Shown here in pieces: positions 43,288 to 52,488 of a stretch of DNA of 64,000 nucleotides. Position 1 is the first letter of the stretch, and each line of letters begins with the position of its first letter. The notes below the pieces were generated by a model, which saw nothing but the letters and a program-made list of their open reading frames with translations, was not told the DNA's origin and searched no databases. This DNA comes from Nocardioides luti. Its GTDB lineage: Bacteria; Actinomycetota; Actinomycetes; Propionibacteriales; Nocardioidaceae. The position numbers and the translations under genes are program-made. The stretch lies in NCBI RefSeq assembly GCF_014212315.1, contig NZ_JACKXE010000001.1, positions 1,798,001 to 1,862,000 on the forward strand, given 5' to 3'.

Positions 43288-45029
43288 GCGAGGTCTCCAT
43301 CGGTGGCGGGCTCGGCGGTGAAGCGGAGCGTGGTGGCGCCGTCGTCCATCACGACGTCGAAGTGTCCGGCCCAGTGGGCGTCGTCCCGGTCGGGGAAGTC
43401 GTCGCGCCAGTGCGAGCCGCGGGTCTCCTCGCGCAGCAGCGCGGCGTCGGTGAGCGCCGCGGCGATCGTGAGCAGGTTCGTGGTCTCCCAGGCGTCCTGG
43501 TCGACCGTCGTGGCGGCCGTGCCGGCCAGCCCGTCGAGCAGCCCGGCCGCCTGGTCGAGGCCCTCCGCGTTGCGCAGCACGCCCACCCGGGACGTCATCG
43601 TCTCCTGCAGCTCCCCGCGGACCGCGCCGGCCACGAGGCCCTCGGTACGGTGGTCGGCGCCGGGCGCGACGGCCGGGCGGAGCTCGCCCGGCAGCACCTC
43701 GGCGATCCGGCGCGAGAAGACCAGCCCCTCGAGCAGCGAGTTGGAGGCGAGCCGGTTCGCCCCGTGCACGCCGGAGCAGGCCACCTCGCCGGTGGCGTAG
43801 AGCCCGGGCACGTTGGACCGGCCCCACAGGTCGGTGCGCACGCCGCCCGAGGCGTAGTGGCAGGCGGGGGCGACCGGGATCAGCTGGGTCACCGGGTCGA
43901 CGCCGTGCGCGCGCGCCGTGGCCAGGATGGTCGGGAAGCGCTTCTCCCAGAATCTCGATACGCGCGCTTCGCGCGCTACTCGATCACCGAGGTCGCTCGC
44001 TTCGCTCGCAGGGGCCCCGAGGTGGCGGGCGTCCAGCCACATGTGCGGCCGGCCGGTGTCGAGCATCCGGCGCATGATGGCCTTCGCGACCACGTCGCGG
44101 GGGGCGAGGTCGGCGAGCTCGTGCACGCCCTGCATGAAGCGGGTGCCGCCCTCCTCGGGGAGCCCGTCGACGAGGAAGGCGCCCTCGCCGCGCACCGCCT
44201 CCGAGATCAGGGGCTGCTGGCCGCGGGAGTCGGGGCCGAGGTACATCACCGTCGGGTGGAACTGCACGAACTCCAGGTCCCGCAGCACGGCACCGGCCCG
44301 CAGGGCGACGGCCATCCCGTCGCCGGTGGAGACGACCGGGTTCGTGGTCTGGGAGAAGACCTGGCCGAGCCCGCCGCTGGCGAGCACGACGGCCCGGCAG
44401 TGCACGGCGCCCACGCCGTCGCGCTGTCCCTCACCCATCACGTGGAGGGTGACGCCCGCGATGCCGCCGCCCTCGTCGAGCGGGGCGTCGAGGAGCAGGT
44501 CGACCGCGAGGGCGTGCTCGACGACCTCGATCTCGGGGGCGCGCTGGATCGCGGCGATCAGGGCCCGCTGGATCTCGGCGCCAGTCGCGTCGCCGCCCGC
44601 GTGCGCGATCCGGTCGCGGTGGTGGCCGCCCTCGCGGGTCAGCGAGAGCTCCCCGTCGGGGCTGTGGTCGAAGCGGGTGCCGAGGGCGATCAGCTCGCGG
44701 ACCGCCTCGGGGCCCTCGTTGACCAGCACCCGGACGGCGTCGAGGTCGCAGGCCCCGGCCCCGGCGACCAGGGTGTCGACCTCGTGCTGCTCGGGGGTGT
44801 CCCCCGGCCCCAGGGCCGCGGCGATCCCGCCCTGCGCCCACTGGGTGGAGCCGGCGGCCAGGACGTCCTTGGTCACGACCAGGATCCGGTCGACCTGCCC
44901 GCGCAGCCGCAGGGCGGCGGTGAGGCCGGCGATGCCGGAGCCGATGACCACGACGTCGGAGGTCGTGGTCCAGCCGGGTGCGGGCGCCGCGAGGCGGCCA
45001 GGGACCCGGCGTACGGGTGCGTCAACCAT
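43284..45029 (-). CDS. nadB: L-aspartate oxidase (with an in-frame repeat insertion)
   Basis: FAD enzyme that oxidises aspartate to iminoaspartate for quinolinate synthesis. The FAD motif is VVVIGSGIAGLTAAL; STQWAQGGIAAAL and CHYASGGVRTDLWGR, GEVACSGVHGANRLASNSLLE are conserved. 581 residues. Residues about 340-359 (PASEASDLGDRVAREARVSR) have no counterpart in the mycobacterial enzyme I recall, which runs straight from a DxxHLGA segment to WEQRFPTI, and the DNA there is GC-rich palindromic repeat. The frame stays open, so the enzyme may still work. It overlaps nadC by ATGA. Confidence 0.93.
   Translation of the reverse strand: MVDAPVRRVPGRLAAPAPGWTTTSDVVVIGSGIAGLTAALRLRGQVDRILVVTKDVLAAGSTQWAQGGIAAALGPGDTPEQHEVDTLVAGAGACDLDAVRVLVNEGPEAVRELIALGTRFDHSPDGELSLTREGGHHRDRIAHAGGDATGAEIQRALIAAIQRAPEIEVVEHALAVDLLLDAPLDEGGGIAGVTLHVMGEGQRDGVGAVHCRAVVLASGGLGQVFSQTTNPVVSTGDGMAVALRAGAVLRDLEFVQFHPTVMYLGPDSRGQQPLISEAVRGEGAFLVDGLPEEGGTRFMQGVHELADLAPRDVVAKAIMRRMLDTGRPHMWLDARHLGAPASEASDLGDRVAREARVSRFWEKRFPTILATARAHGVDPVTQLIPVAPACHYASGGVRTDLWGRSNVPGLYATGEVACSGVHGANRLASNSLLEGLVFSRRIAEVLPGELRPAVAPGADHRTEGLVAGAVRGELQETMTSRVGVLRNAEGLDQAAGLLDGLAGTAATTVDQDAWETTNLLTIAAALTDAALLREETRGSHWRDDFPDRDDAHWAGHFDVVMDDGATTLRFTAEPATDGDLA
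43953..44012. repeat. Palindrome-rich repeat inserted in-frame in nadB
   Basis: TCTCGATACGCGCGCTTCGC then GCGCTACTCGATCACCGAGG and GCTCGCTTCGCTCGC. The GCGCGC-TTC-GCGCGC hairpin flanked by TCGA on both sides resembles the short CTCGATACG...CTACTCGA repeats I recall between genes of actinobacteria. Here it is inside a coding region, with no stop in the nadB frame (it would have one, TAG, in another frame). Confidence 0.6.
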
Positions 45030-45038
45030 TCGGTGAGG

Positions 45039-45458
45039 CTAGCGCCCCGCGGTGAGGTCCCCGCGCACGAGACCAGCCCCGTCGAAGGTCTCGGCCGGGT
45101 CGAAGCCGGTCGCGAGGATCTTGTTGTCGGCGTCGACGAACACCACGTGCGGCTGGTGGGTGCGGGCCTCGGCGGTCTCCATCTGGCCGTAGGCGATGAG
45201 GATCACCAGGTCACCGGGGTGCACCAGCCGGGCGGCCGCACCGTTGATCCCGAGGATCCCGGAGCCGCGCTCGCCCGCGATCGTGTAGGTCTCGAGGCGC
45301 GCTCCGTTGGTGATGTCGACGATGTGCACGAGCTCGCCCGGCAGCAGGTCGGCGGCGTCGAGCAGGTCCTCGTCGACGGTCACCGACCCGACGTAGTGCA
45401 GGTCGGCCTGGGTGACGGTGGCGCGGTGGATCTTGCTGGTCATCATGGTGCGCAGCAT
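45039..45458 (-). CDS. panD: Aspartate 1-decarboxylase (pyruvoyl enzyme precursor)
   Basis: Makes beta-alanine from aspartate for pantothenate. Self-cleavage occurs at Gly24-Ser25 in [12 protein letters not shown]; starting at ATG 45458 ([15 protein letters not shown]) puts this serine at exactly residue 25, as expected. The rest ([24 protein letters not shown]) matches. 139 residues. The start overlaps the panC stop by one base. NadB, which also uses aspartate, follows 9 bases later. Confidence 0.96.
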   Translation of the reverse strand: MLRTMMTSKIHRATVTQADLHYVGSVTVDEDLLDAADLLPGELVHIVDITNGARLETYTIAGERGSGILGINGAAARLVHPGDLVILIAYGQMETAEARTHQPHVVFVDADNKILATGFDPAETFDGAGLVRGDLTAGR

Positions 45459-46393
45459 CAGAGGTCTCCCTGGCTGAGAAGGGGGTCGGGGCGGGGGTCG
45501 CCGGCGCTGCGCGCCGACGGCGGGGTGCCGAAGGTGATGGGCATGTTGTCGATCAGGCGGGTGCCGCCGATCCGGGCGGCGACCAGGATCCGGCCCTCGG
45601 TGCCGTCGGGGACGGCGGCCGGCAGCGGCCCCAGGTCGGGGTCGGTGATCTCGAGGTAGTCGAGGTCGAGCCCGATCGAGCTGCGTACCTCGGCCCGGGC
45701 GGCGTCGAGGGCGACCTCCACGCCGTACTGCGCGGCGTCGCGGGCGGCGTGCAGGACGAGGCTGAGGGCGACGGCCTGGTGCCGCTGCTCGTCGTCGAGG
45801 TAGCGGTTGCGGCTGGACAGCGCCAGCCCGTCCGGCTCCCGCTGCGTCTCGGCGCCGACGACCTCGACGGCGAGGTTGAGGTCGAGCGCCATCCGGCGGA
45901 TCAGCGTGAGCTGCTGGTAGTCCTTCTGCCCGAAGACCGCGACGTCCGGGCGGACCAGCCCGAAGAGCTTGGCGACCACGGTGAGCACCCCGCGGAAGTG
46001 GCCGGGCCGGGTCCGTCCCTCGAGCAGCAGCGCCAGCGGGCCGGGCTCGACGGTGACCTGCGGCTCCCCGCCGGGGTAGACCTCGTCGACGCTCGGCGCG
46101 AAGACGATGTCGACGCCCTCCCGGCGGCACAGCTCGACGTCGTCGTCCAGCGTCCGCGGGTAGCGGTCGAGGTCCTCGCCGGCGCCGAACTGGAGGGGGT
46201 TGACGAAGACCGACACCACGACGGGACCCTCCCCGACGCGGTCGCGGGCGACGCGCACCAGGCTGGCGTGGCCCTCGTGGAGCGCGCCCATCGTCGGGAC
46301 CAGCCCCACCGGGAGGCCCGAGCGACGGGCCTCGGAGAGCAGCGTGGCGAGCTCCTCGCGCGTGTGCGCGAGGACCGGACCGGCGGCGCTCAT
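45458..46393 (-). CDS. panC: Pantothenate synthetase
   Basis: Joins pantoate and beta-alanine with ATP. Signatures are [17 protein letters not shown] (HxGH), [48 protein letters not shown] and [10 protein letters not shown] (KMSKS-like). 311 residues; the last ~25 residues after DNMPITFG are a disordered extension. The ATG overlaps the DUF2520 gene by four bases and the stop overlaps panD by one base. panB is not in the window. Confidence 0.97.
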   Translation of the reverse strand: MSAAGPVLAHTREELATLLSEARRSGLPVGLVPTMGALHEGHASLVRVARDRVGEGPVVVSVFVNPLQFGAGEDLDRYPRTLDDDVELCRREGVDIVFAPSVDEVYPGGEPQVTVEPGPLALLLEGRTRPGHFRGVLTVVAKLFGLVRPDVAVFGQKDYQQLTLIRRMALDLNLAVEVVGAETQREPDGLALSSRNRYLDDEQRHQAVALSLVLHAARDAAQYGVEVALDAARAEVRSSIGLDLDYLEITDPDLGPLPAAVPDGTEGRILVAARIGGTRLIDNMPITFGTPPSARSAGDPRPDPLLSQGDL

Positions 46394-47295
46394 CGCAGGC
46401 GGGCTCCGCGCCGGGCCGCCGGGGCCGAGGCCTGGTCGAGCAGCAGGCGGATCTTCGCGGCGCGGATCGGCAGCAGCCGGCCGTCGGTGACGGCGCGGTC
46501 GAGCGTCGCGCGCGCCAGGGCGACGTACGACGTCAGGGTCTGCGGCGCGTTGGCGCGGATCTCCGCCAGGTGGTCGCGGACGGTGTTCGCGTCGCCGCGG
46601 ACGATCGGGCCGGTCAGCGCGGCGTCCCCGTGCTCGAGCGCGTTGTCGAGCGCGGCCGTCAGCAGGGGGCGCAGGGTGCCGGCGGGGTCGTCGGCGCCGG
46701 CGGCGGCGAGCATCTCCATCGCCTCCGTGACCAGCGTGACGAGGTGGTTGGCGCCGTGGGCCAGACCGGCGTGGTAGAGCGTGCGCATCTCCTCGGCGAC
46801 CCACATCGGGCGCCCGCCCAGGTCGGCGACGAGGTCCTCGGCCGCGGCCTGCTCGGCGGGGCCGGCCGTGAGGCCGAAGACGCAGCCGGCGAGGCGGCCG
46901 AGGTCGACGGCGGTGCCGGTGAAGGTCATCGCCGGGTGGAGCGCGATGGTCCGCGCGCCGACGGCGCGGGCGGGCTCGAGGACGGCCAGGCCGTGCCGGC
47001 CCGAGGTGTGCACGACGTACTGCCCCTCGTGCAGGGCGCCGCTGGCGGCCAGCATCGCGACGACGTTGGGGAGCATGTCGTCGGGGACCGTGAGCAGCAG
47101 CAGGTCGCACGAGCGCGCGACCGCGGAGGGCTTCGCGTTGGGGGTGCCGGGCAGCAGCGCGTCGATGCGCTGGTGCGAGGCGTCCGACTCCCCGGCGGCG
47201 GCCACGACGTGGTGGCCCGCGGCACCGAGGGCGGCGGCGAGGACGGCACCGACGCGGCCTGCGCCGACGACGCCCACACGGAAGCGTTCTGACAT
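46390..47295 (-). CDS. DUF2520 Rossmann-fold protein
   Basis: 301 residues with an NAD(P) motif ([17 protein letters not shown]), a ketopantoate-reductase-like middle ([35 protein letters not shown]) and a C-terminal helical DUF2520 domain ([30 protein letters not shown]). It is first in the pan operon, with GAAAGG before its ATG. A role as an alternative ketopantoate reductase has been suggested by such neighbourhoods, but it is not proven by sequence. Confidence 0.85.
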   Translation of the reverse strand: MSERFRVGVVGAGRVGAVLAAALGAAGHHVVAAAGESDASHQRIDALLPGTPNAKPSAVARSCDLLLLTVPDDMLPNVVAMLAASGALHEGQYVVHTSGRHGLAVLEPARAVGARTIALHPAMTFTGTAVDLGRLAGCVFGLTAGPAEQAAAEDLVADLGGRPMWVAEEMRTLYHAGLAHGANHLVTLVTEAMEMLAAAGADDPAGTLRPLLTAALDNALEHGDAALTGPIVRGDANTVRDHLAEIRANAPQTLTSYVALARATLDRAVTDGRLLPIRAAKIRLLLDQASAPAARRGARLR

Positions 47296-47446
47296 GGGTC
47301 GAACCTTTCGTTCCAGTCCCGCCGACCACCCTCGGGTGAGGGCCGGCACGGGTACCGGACTAATCGATTGCGTTCCCGAGGCTACGCCGCACGCGCAGCC
47401 GTGGGAACGGCTCCCGGTGTGACGTGGGCGACTCGCGGCGCGGGCC

Positions 47447-49192
47447 TCAGCGGTGCGCGACGACGCGGTAGAGGACGGGGTCCTCCCCCTGGTACGGCGA
47501 GAGCCCGGTGCCCTCCTCCTCGTGCACGATCGTGAATCCGAGGCCGGCGAGGGTCGCGCTGAAGGCGGCGGCGTTCTGGAAGCGCCGGAAGTGCTTGGTG
47601 TGGACGTGGCTGGTGGTCTCGTCGCGGTCGGTGCGGAACTCCGCGGCGAAGCAGTCGCCGGGGCGGGCGTGGGTGTCGATCGCGGCCAGCAGCCGGTCCT
47701 GCACCTCCTCGGGGATCGCGTGCAGGAAGAACCGCAGGTAGAACATCACCGGGCCGCGGTCGCCGTCGGCCGCGAGGTCGAGGGCGCGGCCGAGGTCGTC
47801 GACGTCCGCGACGTCGCAGACCTCGAAGCGGACCCGGTCGGCCAGGCCGAGCTGGGCGGCCCGGGCGGTCGCGTGCTCGATCCCGACCGGCGACTGGTCC
47901 AGGCCGAGCACGGTGCGGCCGGCGGCGGCGAAGGCGCAGGCGTCCCGGCCGTCGCCGCAGCCGATGTCGATGACCGTCGCCGGGGTGTCGTCGCGGGCCT
48001 CCACGAACTCGAAGAACGTCGAGCCGCTGCTGTAGGAGTTCCGCGAGTAGAAGTTGGCCCAGTAGACCTTGGTGCGCAGCGGGACCGGCACGACGGCCTC
48101 GGGGGCGGAGTCGGTGCGGTCGAAGTTCCAGTTGAAGCCCGGCTTGGGGCGGCGCCAGTCCGCGCCGTACAGGTGCTCGACGAGCTGCTCGGCGTTGACG
48201 GGGACCAGGCCGCGGCCACCGGGGAAGTCGATCTCGGTGCAGCCGTGCCAGTCCCGCTCGTGCACCTGGCTCGACCCGGCGACGCCGAAGGGGAAGCGCA
48301 GCAGGCCGTCCTCGTCGAAGTAGGTGTGGAACAGGTCGATGCGGTGGCCGGGCAGGTCCGGGTCGAAGAGGTGCAGGGTCGTCGCCCGGCACTCCACGTC
48401 CAGCCCGGCCTCGACGAGCTTCAGCGCGACCTCGGCCAGCTCCGCCGCGGCCTCCGGGCCGGTGCGGTGCCGCGAGACGAAGGCGGCGTCGAAGTCCGGG
48501 TCGTGCGCGATGTAGCCGCCCTCGCGGACCGCGCCGAGCAGGGTGCCGTAGACGAAGAAGACGTCGTGGCCGAACTCGTCGCGCACCACGTCGCGGGTCC
48601 GGGTGTAGAGGTCCATCACCTTGCCCTGCCAGGCGACGTCCAGCTTCTTGGACAGCGAGACCATGCCGAACTGGTTGAGCACGTGACCCTCGGCGAAGAG
48701 CGCCCTGAGCTGCTGGACGTTGTGCTCGCCGTTCTTCGGGGGCGTGAGGAACATGCCGTGGCCGGCGATCGGCAGCGGCCGGCCGTCGACGCGCACGGTG
48801 ATCCGGGTGTCCTTGCCGACGAAGCGCCAGATGCCGGGGATCTTGAAGGCGAAGGTGCGCACCTGCTGGCGGCTGTTGCGGCGACCGTCGGCCGGCCGGC
48901 GGATGCCGGCAGGCCCCTTGGGGGGCGAGTCCTGCGCCGGCGCGCCGGCGGGGCGCCAGCCGGCGAGGGCGCCGTCGTCGGTGGCGTAGGTCGCGGTCAC
49001 CTCGAGCCTTCCGAGGTGCAGGCTGACCCGGGTGGGCGACGCATCGGCCGGCACCGAGACCCAGCCCTTGACCAGGCGGCGGGTGAACTCCTCGACGACG
49101 CCCGGGACGGGTGCTCCCGCTCCGGACGCGGGCGCGGGCGCGGTGACAGGGTCGGCGGCGGGTGCGGGCGCCGCCTTGCGACGGAGCTTCAC
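47447..49192 (-). CDS. LicD-domain / SAM-methyltransferase fusion protein
   Basis: 581-residue fusion. Residues 30-140 form a beta-rich N-terminal region; residues about 190-370 are a LicD-family nucleotidyltransferase fold (FFVYGTLLGAVREGGYIAHD, DPDFDAAF), the group that adds phosphocholine or other phosphoryl groups to wall polymers; residues about 395-581 are a class I methyltransferase (VIDIGCGDGRDACAFAAAG, SPVGIEHAT). Start is GTG 49192, overlapping the sulfotransferase stop. The two enzymes in one chain suggest successive modification of one polymer or sugar. The exact donors and acceptors are unknown. Confidence 0.75.
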   Translation of the reverse strand: MKLRRKAAPAPAADPVTAPAPASGAGAPVPGVVEEFTRRLVKGWVSVPADASPTRVSLHLGRLEVTATYATDDGALAGWRPAGAPAQDSPPKGPAGIRRPADGRRNSRQQVRTFAFKIPGIWRFVGKDTRITVRVDGRPLPIAGHGMFLTPPKNGEHNVQQLRALFAEGHVLNQFGMVSLSKKLDVAWQGKVMDLYTRTRDVVRDEFGHDVFFVYGTLLGAVREGGYIAHDPDFDAAFVSRHRTGPEAAAELAEVALKLVEAGLDVECRATTLHLFDPDLPGHRIDLFHTYFDEDGLLRFPFGVAGSSQVHERDWHGCTEIDFPGGRGLVPVNAEQLVEHLYGADWRRPKPGFNWNFDRTDSAPEAVVPVPLRTKVYWANFYSRNSYSSGSTFFEFVEARDDTPATVIDIGCGDGRDACAFAAAGRTVLGLDQSPVGIEHATARAAQLGLADRVRFEVCDVADVDDLGRALDLAADGDRGPVMFYLRFFLHAIPEEVQDRLLAAIDTHARPGDCFAAEFRTDRDETTSHVHTKHFRRFQNAAAFSATLAGLGFTIVHEEEGTGLSPYQGEDPVLYRVVAHR

Positions 49193-50307
49193 GCGGACGA
49201 ACCCTCCTGGGTCTTCTTCCCGGCCCCTGCCCGGGACCGGACGGCGACGTCGACGACCTTGGCGAGCGCTGCGGCCGCGACGGCCGCGTCGACGCCCGGG
49301 GCGACGGCGGGGCCGTCGACGACCGGGACCCCGTCGGGGGTCCGCATCGCCTCGGGGTCGCCGACCACGCGCACGCCGAGCGAGCGCGCCTGCTCGACGC
49401 GCCTGTCGCCGAGCTCGTGGAGCCGGTCCACGGCCCACGCCGGGAACGGCGGGTTCTTCGGGCCCTCGGGCGTCGGGCGCCGGCCCATGTCGGTGAGCAC
49501 GCCGTGCCGGACGAACTCGCGCCGCACCGCGCGGTCCCAGCCGTGCTCCTCGAACAACATGTTGACCTGCCGGATCAGCTCGGTCTCGCTCCAGGCGAGA
49601 CCGCGGTTGGACCGGGCCGGGTCGGGCTTCAGCGTGTGCCGCGGCAGCCCGAGCATGTCCTCGAAGGTGTTGGGGATCAGCTCGCGGTCCGTCTCGTCGC
49701 TCAGCACCAGCGTGTAGCGCTCGGGCGGGACCTCGGCCGTCCAGCGGCCGACCAGCGAGCCGATGTCGTGCCCGAACCACACGTTGCGCCACTCCCACCC
49801 GGTCTTCTCCGGGGCCAGGACCAGGCGCAGCCACTCCTCGAACGTCCGGCGCTCGCCGGCCTTGACCCGCTCCTGCCACTGCGAGGGCAGGTAGCGGTCG
49901 AGTCGTCGCGCCACCGAGATGACGTGCACCTGGTCGCGGCCGAAGTCGGACACGATCCGTTCGACCTGCTGGGGGAACGCCCGCCCGAAGTCCTCGTTGC
50001 TCACGCAGACGCGACGGCGGCCCGCGGTCGTGACCTTCTCGACGAGCTGATCCCAGCGCATCGCCGGCGGCTTCGCCGCACCGGCCGGGTGGCCGTCGAG
50101 CCCGAGCGCCCAGCCGGCCTTGTCGGGGCGGTGCCGCACCCCCGTGGCGTAGCGGACCCCGTGCTCCTCGAGGAGGCCCTCGGGCGCGTGGAAGAACGCC
50201 ATCTGGATGGCGGTGCTGCCGGTCTTGTGCGGCCCGATGTGGACCAGGCGCGCCCCCTCGGGCAGCAGCGATCCGGCATGGTCGTTCACGCGCGTCAGAC
50301 TACCCAC
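49189..50307 (-). CDS. Sulfotransferase-like protein
   Basis: 372 residues. The PAPS-binding loop appears as LVHIGPHKTGSTAIQ and the second site as SVARRLDRYLPSQWQE. The middle is diverged, so the call rests mainly on these motifs. GTG 50307 has AGGAG 11 bases upstream; GTG 50289 is an alternative. It precedes the LicD-methyltransferase gene with a four-base overlap and diverges from the CDP-ribitol synthase gene by 56 bases, so the three likely serve one polymer. Confidence 0.7.
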   Translation of the reverse strand: MGSLTRVNDHAGSLLPEGARLVHIGPHKTGSTAIQMAFFHAPEGLLEEHGVRYATGVRHRPDKAGWALGLDGHPAGAAKPPAMRWDQLVEKVTTAGRRRVCVSNEDFGRAFPQQVERIVSDFGRDQVHVISVARRLDRYLPSQWQERVKAGERRTFEEWLRLVLAPEKTGWEWRNVWFGHDIGSLVGRWTAEVPPERYTLVLSDETDRELIPNTFEDMLGLPRHTLKPDPARSNRGLAWSETELIRQVNMLFEEHGWDRAVRREFVRHGVLTDMGRRPTPEGPKNPPFPAWAVDRLHELGDRRVEQARSLGVRVVGDPEAMRTPDGVPVVDGPAVAPGVDAAVAAAALAKVVDVAVRSRAGAGKKTQEGSSA

Positions 50308-50363
50308 AGGACGCCGCGCTCCTGCGACACCGGCGCGGCGGGGGGTCTGAGAGGATGCCGCTC

Positions 50364-51782
50364 ATGGAATCGAGCACCTCCCCGGTCAGGAACGTCGCGG
50401 TGCTGCTGGCGGGTGGTGTCGGCGCCCGGATCGGGCTGGCCATCCCCAAGCAGCTGATCAAGGTCGCCGGGAAGACCATCCTCGAGCACTCGCTCATCGC
50501 GCTGCACGACCACCCGATGGTCGACGAGGTGCTGATCATGATGGCGCCCGGGCACCTCGATGCCGTCCGCGCGATCGTGAAGAACGGCGACTACGCGAAG
50601 GTGACGCGGATCCTCGAGGGCGGCGAGAGCCGCAACGAGACCACCCTGCGCGCGCTCGACGCGCTCGGGGACGACGAGTGCCACGTCCTCTTCCACGACG
50701 CCGTGCGCCCCCTGCTCGCGCCCCGGATCATCGAGGAGTGCTTCCAGGCCCTCGAGTCCTACCCGGCCGTCGACGTCGCCATCCCGTCCGCAGACACGAT
50801 CATCGAGGTCCGCGACGACAACACGATCCGCGAGATCCCGCCCCGCGCCGCCCTGCGCCGCGGCCAGACCCCGCAGGCGTTCCGCTCGTCGGTGATCAAG
50901 GCGGCGTACGTCAAGGCCGGCCAGGACCCGAACTTCGTCGCCACCGACGACTGCACCGTGGTGCTGCGCTACAGCCCCGAGGAGCCGATCGTCGTGGTGC
51001 ACGGCGACGAGCGGAACATGAAGGTCACCGAGCCGATCGACGTCTACCTGGCCGACAAGCTCTTCCAGCTCACGAGCAACGACCTGCCCGCCCCCGGCAC
51101 CGACGAGGAGTACCACGCGGCGCTGGCCGGGAAGACCATGGTGGTCTTCGGCGGCAGCTACGGCATCGGCGCCGACATCGCGGAGCTGGCCACCCGGCTG
51201 GGTGCGGACGTGCACACGTTCAGCCGCTCGAGCACGAACACCCACGTCGAGCGCCGCACCGACGTGATGGCCGCCGCGAAGCAGGTCATGGAGAAGGCCG
51301 GCCGCATCGACTTCGTCGTCAACACCGCCGGGGTGCTCCCCCGCGGCGAGCTGCTCGAGACCAGCGAGGAGACGATCTACTCGGCCACCGAGATCAACTA
51401 CCTCGCGCCGGTCTTCATCGCCCAGGTGTTCTTCCCGCACCTCAAGGAGATGTCGGGCTCGATGCTGCTCTTCACCTCGAGCTCCTACACCCGCGGCCGC
51501 AGCGGCTACAGCCTCTACTCGTCCGCGAAGGCCGCGACGGTCAACCTCACGCAGGCGCTCGCCGACGAGTGGGCCGGCGACCGGGTCCGGGTCAACTGCA
51601 TCAACCCCGAGCGCACCGGCACCCCGATGCGCACCAAGGCCTTCGGCCAGGAGCCCCCCGGCAGCCTGCTGGAGTCCGAGGTGGTCGCGCAGACCTCGCT
51701 CGACGTCCTGCTCTCGCCGCAGACCGGCCACATCTACGACGTGCGCAAGGACGACCCGCTGGCCGTCCTCGACGGGCAGTAG
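50364..51782 (+). CDS. Bifunctional cytidylyltransferase / SDR (CDP-ribitol synthase type)
   Basis: Two enzymes in 472 residues: residues about 12-235 are an IspD/TarI-like cytidylyltransferase (VLLAGGVGARIGLAIPKQ, FHDAVRPLLAPRIIEE, RRGQTPQAFRSSV), and 250-470 an SDR reductase (VFGGSYGIGADIAEL, NTAGVLPRGELLE, YSLYSSAKAATVNL with YxxxK). This layout matches Bcs1 of Haemophilus, which makes CDP-ribitol from ribulose-5-phosphate and CTP. ATG 50364 has GAGAGG before it; 50355 is possible. It would supply the activated polyol for the TagF-like polymerases. Confidence 0.87.
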   Translation: MESSTSPVRNVAVLLAGGVGARIGLAIPKQLIKVAGKTILEHSLIALHDHPMVDEVLIMMAPGHLDAVRAIVKNGDYAKVTRILEGGESRNETTLRALDALGDDECHVLFHDAVRPLLAPRIIEECFQALESYPAVDVAIPSADTIIEVRDDNTIREIPPRAALRRGQTPQAFRSSVIKAAYVKAGQDPNFVATDDCTVVLRYSPEEPIVVVHGDERNMKVTEPIDVYLADKLFQLTSNDLPAPGTDEEYHAALAGKTMVVFGGSYGIGADIAELATRLGADVHTFSRSSTNTHVERRTDVMAAAKQVMEKAGRIDFVVNTAGVLPRGELLETSEETIYSATEINYLAPVFIAQVFFPHLKEMSGSMLLFTSSSYTRGRSGYSLYSSAKAATVNLTQALADEWAGDRVRVNCINPERTGTPMRTKAFGQEPPGSLLESEVVAQTSLDVLLSPQTGHIYDVRKDDPLAVLDGQ

Positions 51783-51790
51783 GCGCCGGC

Positions 51791-52429
51791 TCAGTCGGGC
51801 CGGTCGAAGGTGTAGCCCCAGGTCTCGATGTCGACGGCGAACAGGTCGGCCACCCGCTCGCGCGTGTGGTCGGTGTAGTACTCGCTGTAGTGGGCGTGCG
51901 ACGACCGGTTGCGCGGCACCACCTCCGCGGGCGGCAGCCCGAGCCGCTTCCGGACCACGTCGATGTCGTGCGCGAAGTTCTCCACCCGGCCCACGAAGTC
52001 GACCTCGCGGCCGTCCTCGAGGACCAGCCAGTCGTACTGGGGGCGGCCGAAGCGGCGGATCGCGTCGGGGGCGCCCGTCACGAAGGTCTCGAAGTCTCCG
52101 ACGAACGGTCGGACCGGCTCCCACACGTGCGGGAACTTGTCGACCTTGCCGACCGAGTAGGGGCGGCCCGCGTCGTACTGCTCGAAGATCTTGGCCATCA
52201 TGACGTACCACGACACCATCCGGGCCCAGGGGTTCCGGACGAACGAGAACGACCAGTAGTCCACGAGCCCGGGCTCGGTCCGCACCAGTCCCTTGTAGCG
52301 GACGTGCCGGGCCCGGTTGCCCACGCGACGGCTGTCCGGGACCTCGTCGTCGAAGATCGCGTCGACGGTGGAGCCGGCGTTCTTGGGGATGTGGACGAAG
52401 AGGACCTGGTGCTCGTCCGACACTCTCAT
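51791..52429 (-). CDS. Sulfotransferase family 2-like protein
   Basis: 212 residues. The PAPS 5'-phosphosulfate loop is VLFVHIPKNAGSTV and the 3'-phosphate site is WSFSFVRNPWARMVSWY, both characteristic of Golgi-type sulfotransferase family 2 (heparan/chondroitin style) also found in bacteria. The stops of this gene and the CDP-ribitol synthase are only 8 bases apart on opposite strands. Acceptor unknown; a polymer sugar or polyol is likely given the neighbours. Confidence 0.8.
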   Translation of the reverse strand: MRVSDEHQVLFVHIPKNAGSTVDAIFDDEVPDSRRVGNRARHVRYKGLVRTEPGLVDYWSFSFVRNPWARMVSWYVMMAKIFEQYDAGRPYSVGKVDKFPHVWEPVRPFVGDFETFVTGAPDAIRRFGRPQYDWLVLEDGREVDFVGRVENFAHDIDVVRKRLGLPPAEVVPRNRSSHAHYSEYYTDHTRERVADLFAVDIETWGYTFDRPD

Positions 52430-52488
52430 GCGGGCGATGCTAGCCGAGGCCTCGTGCCCCGATCACCCGCCCACCGGGGACGACGGGA

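Noticed and set aside
47397..47412. AGCCGT-GGGA-ACGGCT hairpin downstream of the LicD-methyltransferase gene
   Set aside because: Only a 6-bp stem without T tail; too weak to call a terminator.
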